Assembly: GCA_903813345.2 (NCBI GenBank)
Contig: CAIIXF020000005.1
Location: 34,849,375-34,909,374 of the forward strand
DNA length: 60,000 nt
Source of the DNA: Owenia fusiformis
Lineage: Eukaryota; Annelida; Polychaeta; Sabellida; Oweniidae
Direction: 5' to 3'
Made by a program: the position numbers and the translations under genes. The first letter of the stretch is position 1. Each line of letters begins with the position of its first letter. Below are positions 1 to 12,300 of the stretch, in pieces. The notes beneath the pieces were generated by a model. It was given only the letters and a program-made list of their open reading frames with translations. It was not told the DNA's origin and did not search any database.

Positions 1-259
1 CTGCATCTTTCAGTTTTGCACAAAGAATGCACTTATGTGCCTAGAAAAGACTGGTGACTGGTGAGAAGACTTTTTTGTAAAATGAATAAAAAATGTGAAA
101 ATTCAGTGAAAGTCTGGTCAATTATCACTTGCTGCATTTGTACATGGTGTGGTTGGAGAACTTCTCAATATCCTACGTTCCATTTATTTCTGGTAGTTTC
201 TAACAATTGCTATGATTAAAATATGATTTCCTTTCAGTGAACTACTACAAAAAGTCATA

Positions 260-314
260 ATGAAAACGAGGAGTAGGAGGGTTGATACCATTGGCATACC
301 AATGGAGGAATCTG
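260..314 (+). CDS. First coding exon, option A (ATG at 260)
   Basis: The exon is bounded by a strong acceptor (TTTCCTTTCAG, ending about 237) and the donor GTAAGT at 315. From ATG 260 it reads MKTRSRRVDTIGIPMEESG and ends in phase 1, which fits the exon at 4586 directly. If the small exons at 2064, 2449 and 2909 are included, this frame stops at once (DCEW then TGA). In another frame the 3' half of the exon (about 264-314) is open and joins exon 2064 in phase 0, but that frame has no ATG here. Confidence 0.5.
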
Positions 315-3300
315 GTAAGTAAACAGAAAACAATTGTATATATAAACATGTACAGGGTGGACCAAAAAATGGTCATATTTTTGTTTTGCTACAACGTTTT
401 TAATATTACAGACAAATGATTAAATCATATATCACTGGAAAGACAATTCAATTTCCAACAAAACGATATATAATTCATTTCACATAAATGAGTGTTTGTC
501 TTAAAATAACATTTCGATTACAACAGGAGTCAAAATCATGTTTTAGCAATTGCTGAATACAGAATGCTAAGAAATGACCAAATCACACACTATCTAGAAT
601 GTAAATTGATTGAACTAATCAACTACTACAATGCTATGCTGACAATTGAGACAGTTGCGAAGAAGAAGATGGTGTTTGTCATGCATTTTTTAACTCCACA
701 AATCATACTGAACGAGCTTATTTAAAAAGATATATATCAGAAAATGAGCTTTTGCATTACAAATGACATTTTACATGCTGCAGTGTAACTGTAAGCATTA
801 CACCATGTTTAATATAAACCTGATACCATGATTTACCACAGTCGATCATGCTCGGCAATGAAATTACCAACCAAGATCACAATTCCATTTGTCATTTACA
901 TGCATTACTAGTACAGAGTAAATGGGAACATTTTATTTTTTCTGAAACATAGAATTTAGTGATATTAATTATATAAAACATGTGAAGTGTTTTTCTAAAG
1001 AGGGAATAAGTAGACATTATTTGTGGCAATCCTTTGAGTGTCATGCCATTTATACATGATGCTGCCTTATATTTTATGATATATATTGAAAAGGGATTTC
1101 TCTGAATTAGTTGTGCTTCAAATATGGGAACTGCAAGTTGGCAAATAACTTTTAAATTAGGTGTCCATACAGACATTTAATTTCAAATGCAAAATCAAAT
1201 GCATGCCAATGGGCATTTATTAAAAGTGACCCTATAACTATTTAGAATATGGCAAACATGTTTAGAAAAACTTGAAATAAGGAAATCCATTCTCATTGAA
1301 GTGCCCTTGTGTGCATTTAATTGCAGTCTTTCAAGGTCGGATTTTTTATAAGGGAAAGCAACAATTTTGACACTAAACTTAATATTTTTGCACCCTAATA
1401 TACTCAGAGCAATGGTGAAAACATTATAAAAATAATAAGCTCAAATGTACATATAATCAATTGACTGCATAGGGTGTAGTGAGTAATACCTCTTTAATTA
1501 CTTTTAAAGTATGCTCTGAAGGCATAATAATGCCCTTTTCTCCTGCCTACTAGATAAAATGTTATTAGTCATGTCTCAATATCTACACTTTTAGGAGGTG
1601 ACTATGATGTAAAAAAGGAAAGAATACAGGGCAGAAAAAGGTCACATAGTGAAGTATGATACCATTTTCTATCTTTATGAATGTCTTAATTAGGGGGCCC
1701 TCCCTTCAATTTTGTTAATATTATTATTTATCAGGAGGCCCCAATGGGGCGGGGGGGGGGAGCTCATATAGATTTTGTCAATATTCTTCATCTTTATTCT
1801 TCCTACTCCTTTTTCTCGTAATTCCAACTAGATTTCAACTATCTTCCATGCTTCTATAATAATTTATGAAATTAAACATCACTATGTCATCATATAATTA
1901 TAAATATTTTATGAATATCCATAGTTACATTTCCCACCATAGTTACATATCGTACCTTATTATTATATAAAGCAGTTCACTGTGTGAGTTTGAAATTGCA
2001 TTTCAAGTTATTACTTGATGAGAACCCTGATTTCAGTTTACATATTTGATGATTTTTTTTCAGATTGTGAGTGGTGAAACTGTTTACCTGCGAAACAGGG
2101 AAGTGTTTGTGATACAAACTAACAAAAGTAAGTATTTTTGCTCAATTTTTAAAAATCAACACATGTACTGTATCTCCCTAGTGATAGTTATACTTGTTTA
2201 TCACTGAAAGTCTGTATGAAGGAAAATGTCAGTTGACAAAGTGGATAGAAATTAACATTAAGGACCTCATAGAGAATAAAAATACTACTTATTGGCTATG
2301 TTTTATGGCTCAGCAGGCCTGCCTCTATTACCACCTTCTCTGCTGCTACTTGACTCTTACATCAATTAAAACCTACCACATGTACACCCAATTAAGCATT
2401 CAGAGAAACTTTTACTTTAAAACTTGACAAGAAACTATTAATTTTCAGAGAAGAAAACTTTTATGATAGAGTATCAGAGCGGGACACAGCTTCACAATGT
2501 TAAGTGGAAAGACACTGTAAGTATATTTATTGTAATTTCAGTTTAGGTTCCTAAAAGCATAATGCAATGTTTGAAAATATATTGATCATTCACATTTTTT
2601 GTTAATTTCTTAAAACTTGTGTTCTGACTTTTGAGAAAAAGTGTAGGTTGAACTCCAAGCAATGGTATTATAGTGTGATCAATAGTGCAAAAATAGTTCA
2701 TTTAATATGGAACGAAGTGTGAAACTTTCCAATCTTGCATATTTTTGTTGAGCTACAGCTACATTTTATGAGTGTTTGGCATGCATCTGAGGCTAAATGT
2801 AACCTAAAATCAAGGAAATTATTTTAATTTTGTTGCATTTTGCTACGCTAGTTCTTTGTTTCTATCAATACTTGAAAAAAGTCTTTAAATTTTATTCAAT
2901 ATTTTTAGGTACTCTTGGGAGGTAATCAACTGAATAGTCAATTTAATGTTGCTTCATTATCCCACTGAACAATGTAAAACTAAAATATAGAGAAGCTGTC
3001 CATTCGTTCATCTGTCTGAGGCAGTAACTCATATACTGGGTAATTTCAAATTTTAAAGGCATTAGCCTTATTGATCCCTGCTCAAGAAGAAATTTGAATA
3101 TGGCCATATGATTCAAAATTGCTGCCATTCCAATCTAACATATGGACATTTTTGGCTACAATTTGAACATAAATATGTCACAGATGTAGTTTTTTGCCAA
3201 AATGAGATACTTCTGCCCATTTCTATTTCAAAGTGATTTGATAAAATAGTATTTGTTTAGTGGGATAAGTCAATCAGCTGAGTTACTGTTTTTGTACTAC

Positions 3301-6300
3301 CTATTGTTTGCTTTAATTAGGCCTAATTAATGAGGCCTCTTTTTGATATGTTCTTGGTATTTGTGGCATCGCCCTGATAATTGACTGGAAAGTTCCATGC
3401 CAAGTATTCACCTATAAAAATGTAGGTGATACATCCATCAACATGCCATAATAAGGCAATAGTCATTACATTCCCTGAGCTGCTCCAAAAAATGAAGTGT
3501 CGCTGTCCAGTACTCTGCCACAAACATAAACATACAGTTTGAAAGTACTGACTTCCCTTATTAAGAAAATATACAGGGTGTCCCAGAAGTGGTGATAAAA
3601 CAATATGAAATTCACACAGATTAAAGATCAAGATGTAGGCTTTGTGTTGCTATATCACATTTATCACTAGACACAACAACACTTTACTTATGGTTGTCAT
3701 AGCAACCTGTATGTGCGTTCTGCGGAGCATTTTCACTATATTATAAATGTTCAAACTAGTGTAGAAAAACAGTTAATCTGGGATGATATTTGAATCTTTT
3801 AAATTGTTTTATGGTGGTTGGATGTTGTTGCATGGTGGCATAGTGCTTTAATATTATTTGATGATTTACCTCATTGTGACAGGATTTTCACTTTGGTCTG
3901 ATAATGTGGCATAACATTCCCACGATGATGCCATGTATGGTGTTAAAAAGGAAAACTCTAAGGAACGGAACCAAGGAATTCCCAAGGAGGTGTACAGTAT
4001 GAGGAATAAATTAGCAATACTACTGTAGTAATGTAAACAGCAGGGAAACAAGAAATGTTTTTCAATAATGTTTGAACTAAGTTGCTCCGCAAAACGCACA
4101 TATGGGTTGTTATGGCAACCATAAATGGAATATTTATGTGTAAAGTAATGAATGTAATATAGCAAAATAAAGCTTACATCTTCATCTTTAATTTGGGTGA
4201 ATATCATACTGATCCCCTTTCAAATAAAAGTTTTAGAGCATAATTATCACTACTTCTGGGACACCCTGTATATTATTGTGATTGAAACTTTTGCCTCTAA
4301 AATGGGGGGATATAGAGAATGGCTCAGTCTGTACTTATGTCCCTCTATCCGTATGTCCATCGGGGCAATAACTCAAATACCGTTGGACCAATATTGTTGT
4401 TTATATTTTATACGTTTACTCTTACTTATACGTTTAATTTGGCGAACTTTTTCAATCCGCCAATCTGTCAAATTAAAGCGGCAGCCAAATTAAGTGTATC
4501 TACAGTAGATGAATTATAATGATGAACTATAATGGGCTTGAATAAGATGTATTCATATGTGACATATATTGAATGCTTACTTCAGATTCTGATGGAATAA
4601 CCGATGACCCCTTTGATACCAAAGGAGATTCTGAGCTGAGCCACAGAAGATGCCAAAAAACTCAGTCTCTTGATCAAGATTATGAAGAAAAATTTAAGGT
4701 GAGCATATAAGAATAATATTTTGAAAATGGTGGACAAAAATTTATTCAATATTAATACATCTTTGATTTCAGCTTAACCAATAAAAATTTAAATAGATAA
4801 TAACATTAAAGTTTTGTCTTTCTATTTTAGGGTTATAATGGCACAGGTAGTGAACCTTCTAGCCGATCTTGTCGTGTAAAACGTGGTAACAGTGTGCCAA
4901 GGTCTCGCATTGTACAAAGTACAGTTCAGCAACCTGACACAGTTGATGTAGATATTGAAAACCTTGAGCAAGATCATGAAGAAGAATCGAAGGTAATCAT
5001 TAGGGGTGAATAATTGAGCCAAGGGCTTACGAATTGCCTCACAGTTACAGTTATCCAAAATGGTGGACAAAAATTTGTTCAATATGGATATACCTTTGAT
5101 TTCAGCTTAACCAATAAAAATCTAAATTCCAAGTTTTTTTCAAAGCAAAGTTATAAAGATAATAACATAGGTTTCATTTTGTTTATCTATTATAGGGTCA
5201 TAATGGCACAGGTAGTGAACCTTCTAAACGAATATTTTTAGCTAAGAGCTTACAAATTGCCTCACAGTTACAGTTATCCAAAATGGTGGACAAAATTTTT
5301 ATAAGCTTGACCAAAAATTGACATTCCATATATTTTGTCACATAAACTAATAAAGATAATAACATAGGTTTTATTTTGTCTATCTATTATAGGGTCATAA
5401 TGGCACAGGTAGTGAACCTTCTAGCCTATCAAGTTGTGTGACACGTGGTGATAGTGTGCCTAGGTCTGGCGATGTGCAAAGAACAGCTCGGACACCTGAC
5501 ACAATAGATGAAAGTATTGAAATCCTTGATGCAGATCATGGAGAAGAATCTGAGGTAAGCATATTAAAAGTGAATATTTTGAGCCAAGGGCTTAAAAGTT
5601 ATTTCACTGTTACAGTTATCCAAAATGGTGGACAAAACTTAGTTATGAATGGATATACTGGTACCTTTGATATAAGCTATCTATTTGTCTATCTACTATA
5701 GGGTCATAATGGCAAAATAGTGATGGATCAGAGTGTATTTTCATCTGTTCTTGACATGAGATCTTTAGTTCACTGAATTTACCGATCATTTGCAAATCAT
5801 GACTTTCCTAAAGTGTATATACTGTATGAAACAAATCCACTCCCAGCATATGCAAAGCAGATACCTCACTCCCCGGACTTCCCTACCCTCCCCACATGGG
5901 GGGGTCTCACAAAAACTTTTGAATGGTGTATTACAATTATCCAAAAAGGCAGACATAAATTAGTTTATTTAATATGGACATACAGTACCTTAGATACACA
6001 GTATATGCTTATTATATATCTAATAATACTTATAAGATACTGTAGATTGGGTTAATTTGGCGCCCGCTTTAATTTGGCGAATTTGGCGAAATTGAAAAAT
6101 TCGCCAATATAAATCTTCGCCAAAACTTAGAATGAATCCCCGGGAATTATCTTGGCTATTTCGTCCAGTGTATTTAGGTCACTTCCGGTTTAGTTTTTTC
6201 CAAAAATATGAAAAAAGTCTCTCATAAATTGGCTCAGAACTGGTCAGTCACTCATTAATACTCAGGGAAAAACTAGGAAGGAAAATCGCGGTATAGTAGC

Positions 6301-9300
6301 AGCATCGATTCAGGTGCAAAATGTAAAGGATGATCTCACAAAAATGTACAAACGTGGTGAATATTGTCAGTGGTCCTCAAAAGAAAAATTGAACATAGGC
6401 AAACATGCCCATTTACATGGTAATTCGCAAACAGCGCGAAAGTTTAATATTGCATTAACATTTTTTTGCATATCCGCCAAATTAAATAGCCGCCAATGTG
6501 CCAAAAATGGCAAAATCGCCAAATTAAATAGCGCCAAATAAACCCAATCTACAGTAGTAGCATTAAAGTTTTAAAATTTGTCCATCTTTTAGGGTCATGA
6601 TGGCACAGAAAATGAACCATCTAGCCAATCAAGTAGTGTGACACCTGGTGGCGGTTTGCCTAGATCTGGCAGTGTACCAAGAACAGCTCAGACACCCAAC
6701 ACAATTGATGAAGATATTATTGAAAACAAACTGGAGCTTGACAACATGGAGGACAACCCTCACAAGACCACCACAAGAATAAGGTAAGAAGATGAGGTTA
6801 TATATTCATCTGCTTAAATGTTTGTTTCATGCTATTTCTCCCTAAAATTTGACTGTCCTTAATATTTTGTTGTTCTACACAAGTTTAAAGTGTTTTAACA
6901 TATATTTCTTCCAGTTCTTATAAATTCTAAATAATGCACATGAAAAGTGACCATCAATTTGTTACTATCTTTTTTATTTGCACATATTTAGATCACATAA
7001 TCTGTTCTTTGTGCTGAACTTTCCTATAATGTTTACCTTATGTGTTTAGGTGAATTTGTGCTGCACTATATTAGGTTTAACATACACACAGCCACATGCA
7101 AGCTATCGTCAGTTTCTGCTGTTCTATATTATAATGACATGTACACATTAATGTTTATTTAGGTCAGACAATGAGGCGACAAATAAGACATACTATAAAC
7201 ATCGCCTAAAAGCCTGCCCTCTCTGTGGAGCCAAGACAACTGGCGTTCCAAGGCACTACCGCCAGGTGCATAAAAAGGTTTTCAGAAAGTCAGAGCTCAC
7301 ACAGGAACAGATAATCAAGCTCTACAGCAGAAAATCCACTGACAAGAAAACAGATGCCAGGCCATATAAGATGTGTCCTGTTATTTGGTGTGACAAAATG
7401 AGACAGCGCATAGATCAGCATCTGTTGAGGTAACTTTTTCATTAGCTACAAGGACACAGAATCTAATGGCACCTCTGATCTGTGAAAGCTAAATATAAGA
7501 ACAAATAAAATATACATAAATAAACATTCGTTTGCAAACATTGCTTTCTGTAATTGCAAATTGTGTGATTTAAAGTGCCCCACCTACATAAAAGTCAAGT
7601 TATTATATTAGGAATCAGCAATTAGTTTTAATCAATCAAACAAGAGTTGCTGATACATCACGATTCAATAACAAGATATAGGTAAAAATTTCCTGAAACA
7701 ATATTAAAAACCTTTGAAATGAGAGGATTTTTCTGCGAACTTAGTATTTACAGTTTTTTATTATTTAGTCTTTTTTAGTATTTAGAACTCACCATTGGAT
7801 GACCTGGAATATAATATAAAACATGTGACATAAGTTGAATACTTGTTTCGATAAAACTTAACCCAGGATGTCATTCTGTGTTTCCATAAACCAAATGGAT
7901 GAAATATTTGGGCTGGCAAACTACACCCTTGGTATACGCAACTGACAAAACCGTACCAGTCCAGCTTTTGACCCGTACCGGTCCATTTTGTCAGCTGCGT
8001 ATACCAAGGGTGAACTAGTTATTAGTTATGGACAGATCTTTTTGTTCATGAATAATGTATTTTTGTGATAGGAATTAGGAGTGAGATCATACTGCCCAAT
8101 TATTTAAGAATTGTTATTTAAATTTTTCAGGGATCATGGCCTTCTACATGATAGCAAAGATTACCAGGACTATTTATCTGGATGCAAAGTCGTGAAAATA
8201 GAAAAGCCAAAGAATCGAAAAATTGAAAGATTGCACAAAGTAATACAGAAAACGAAGGACGATTTTATCCAATGGCGCACAAGCCGTAACGGAGGTAGAA
8301 AAGAAATGAAGGCTGCAGAGAAGGAAGCTTATCCAATTGGAGTCCTTCTAAGCTACATAGCAAAAGATATGACTTATGTAAATTTGACTGATATTCTAAA
8401 AAACTATGCAAATATTGAACAATATTTAGATGATGTTGAACACTCTCAAACCATGAAGTTTCAAACGTTAAGAAATTATCTCCAAGCATTCGACAAGTAC
8501 ATTCAATTTCTCGATTTTACAACAGCAGTTCCTGAGAATGTAGTCTCATTAAGAAAGATAAGCAAGCAAGTAGCCCTGTGGAACAGCTCTCTCAAAGAAA
8601 ACATCAGCCTGGAGAGGGTAGAGAAGTCATCTGAAGATTCAGCTGTGTGTAAGTTGAAATATGTGATTATTAGGGAGGCATGTAGGCGGGCATTCGGGTG
8701 GGTGGACAGGTGTCCTGATTTATCTTGTCTACAGGTTTTCATTCAAATTGTTTGAAGGATTCATCTTAAATGAGGCATCTTTCTACGTATGAAAGAACTG
8801 ATTAGTTTTTGGGCATTCTGGGTAAATGTTAAAGGCAACCATTTTGGATTTTCCATCCTAAAATCCTCTATTGAGGTTTGTCCACAGGTTTCCAGCCTAA
8901 CTGTTTGAGGTTTTTTTATCTTAAATATTCAGGGATTGTTTCTAGGGATCCCTTGTTTGCTTTAGCAATTGGTCAAGATACAAGCTTGTATTGATTTTCA
9001 ACTTGAATATCAAAAATTAATCGTATCGTTTCAAATGTTTTTCTGTCAAGGCTTGTCTACAGCCATACCATTTAAGAGATTCATCTGAATTATCCAGGGA
9101 TGTTTCTACGTATGAAATCTAGAACTGATTAGTTTCTGGGCATTTCAGGTAAATGTTAAAGTTTTGGATTTTCCATCCTAAAATCTTCTCTGTCGAGGCT
9201 TGTCTACAGGTTTCCAGCAAAACTGTATTTTGAGGGATTATTATCTGAAATTTTCAGGAATGTTTATTTTCTATTTCAGGGTGCTATAATGTTCAATCTG

Positions 9301-12300
9301 TGTCTTGTTACAACTACAGGGTGTCCCAGAACTCATGAGACTTTTTTGAGGGAGATATAAGGCATGAGTGATTTTCCTTCAAATTGGTACACTTATTAAA
9401 CACACTTTGGGGAATAAGTGACATGAATTTCAGGCACATGTCTCATAAATCTGAATTTATTGACATTTGAGTTCTACATCGCCACGAACCCCGGAGTTGT
9501 CGGGAAAATACAACAGTTATTGTCACATTTTGTCAATTTTATGCAAATTCTCAACTATAAAACCAACGTTTTTTGTATAAGCTCAGTTGTGCATTTTTCT
9601 CATATTGATGATGCACTTTGATAAAACGATATATAAATCTTGATAGAGACCCAATACATCAACGGATTGAACATATGGTTTGCTGAAAGATCATAATGAC
9701 ATGTTCCTGAGGGATTGAAAGAAATGTCCCCATTTGCTAGCCAATATGATCTTGCATATTGACAATGCACCAGTGAATAAGTCACTACATGCATGTCAGC
9801 AGTGCATCCAATTTACTATTGAGACTTTACAGTATATATAGTAGCTCCATATACTTGCCAGATTTTGCTCTACTAGACTTCATTTCTTTGGGGACCTTAA
9901 ACAAAGATAAGTTGGCCATGTCACTGAAACGGAGGAAGAATTGAGTCATGTTGTTTCAGGGGACCCTACAGAAATGGCCATAGAACGATTTGGAAATGTA
10001 TATAAAGAGTAGCTGAAAATACATCTACTGCAGATAATATGCTATAATAACTCTATAGAGTTACGTTAGCTGAATGTGTATGATCCTATTAACTAATGTA
10101 CCGAAACGCCGAAATAATTCAATGAACACAATACTATTATAGTGGAGAAAGTGTGTAAATATTATCAAAATGTGACGTAAATTGTTGTATTTCTCTGACT
10201 ACTGACTACTCCGGAAACTGACTACTCCGGGGTTTGTGGCGATGTAGAATTCAAATGTCAATAAATTCGGAAATATAAAAGATATGTGCCTGACATTCAT
10301 GTCAGTTATTCCTCAATGTTTGTTTATTAAATGCACTTAATTTGAAGAAAAATCATTCATGCCTTATATCTCCCTCAAAAAATTCTCATGAGTTCTGGGA
10401 CACCCTGTAAGTATTGATCTAATACTTGGTTATATGTTGAAAGAAGCACAAACATTCTCATTAAAAATGTAAAGTCTACTAGCTCAACACCAACCTTTAT
10501 CATGTAAAAGCAAGTCAGTCTTGTTAATGTATTGCAGAATCATTGGTGACATTTTATTTTGCAGTGGAAAAAGTTGACTTGAAAAAACTTACTGATTACT
10601 TAGACAGCCAGCACTTTCTAGAAGTATTTGGGAAACTGAAAAAATTAAAGGAATGTAAACAGACAGTCGTTCACAGTTGGAAAGGTAGGATGCAACTACA
10701 TGTATATGTACTTCAATCTAAATAATTTGGAGCTTACTTCAGTACTTGTACTTTTATTTGGTAAATGTACTTATTTTTGGCAAAATACAATTTCTATGAT
10801 AAATCTTGTCTACAAAATTTCAGGAAATCACTTATCAGATTCAATCATTTAGTTTTTTGATGCTGATAAAGTCATGACCTGATTAAATTTATTTCACCCC
10901 CCCCCCCATTTTTATGTCGCATTAGAAGGTTTCACACACATTTGAAGACTTGATCCCCCTCTTACACTTCCTAATAGTGCTTTGATTGGTTTGACTTGCT
11001 TGTTGTTGTTGTTTAGTTTAGGCTTCTGTTTTAGATCAGAAAGAAATTAGAAACTCAATTCTCGCTGCGTTGACCATTGGGAATGGCAACCGCCAATCGG
11101 CTGTGCTCAATATGAAGTTGAGTGAGTTTAGAAACGCAGAGGTGAGAGGCGAAGATCATATTGTGCATGTAAGTAATCTTTTCAAGGTTAGAGTATTGTA
11201 CTTTCAAGGGTGCTTTATTGTTCACCATATGTCTTGTTCTTTTAAGGGCATCTAACCTGCTCAAGTATAGTACTTCAAGTGTATTTTCTAGTATACCTTT
11301 AGACTAGAGGGGTAGTGATTTAGTTTGAGTACAAAATATAAGTTTTGTGTAAAATGTTTGAAGCAAAATGTCATAAAAAGAGTTCCAAGGTTCCTTTATT
11401 GATCAATAGCCACTAATTTGTCTTCCAGGTGTCTAAACACAAAACTACAAGAACACATCATGCAGCACAAATTGTGATGCCAAACGGTAAGTTTACCTAA
11501 TTTTAAAAGAATTAGCAAAGGAAAATAACATGTTAAGTTTTCAGAGGGAACATATCATTATTTGAAATAATTAAAAGGGGTGGTTCATTAACAATTCTAA
11601 TTTGGCAAAATTCAAAATGGTGTTTGAATCCATGGGAAACGTGAACAACCTGTGTTATAGCAAAAGTGATTTTGTGTTCATATTGCCCAGGTTTCAAACC
11701 TAATACTGCTGAAAATAAGAGGGAGTATTTTAATTGCACTCTCTGGTTTCCAGCCAAACTGTTTATGGATTAATTTTAACTAGCTCTGTCATTTTCCTCA
11801 CTCTCTGATTGGTCCATGTCCTACACTTGACTATAAAGTAACAAGCGATATTCTACAGAAGTACAAGTGACTTATTGTTCTACATTGCTCAACATTATTG
11901 ATCATAGATTGTTTAATTGATTAATTAATGCCTAATTGATTAATTAATGCCATTTTCAGATATGTATAGCCTAGTGGACACATATATACGTGTCATACGG
12001 CCTGTATGTGATAATGAACTGGTATTTGTCAGTGGAAGGGGGGCAGCCCTGGGCTCATTCCGCCTTGCTGAATGGCTTGAGGAGAAGCAGTTGGGAAGAC
12101 TGACAATAAACCAATTTCGAAAGAAGTTGGTGACAGAGGTAATTTATTTATTAAAAGCTAAATCATGTTGAGTAGATAGACCTTTTTAATTGCAGGATGG
12201 GCTAACACAGAGACATATTATAACGTCTCTGGCCAAAGATGGCTGTTAATATTATGAAATGATTTCTCAGTTGCTTGAAGAAGATTTACATTATTAATAG

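Noticed and set aside
8649-8755. Read-through end of the core-binding exon (CKLKYVIIREACRRAFG...)
   Set aside because: A GTAAGT donor at 8649 and exact phase to exon 10565 favour splicing; the extension interrupts the recombinase domain.
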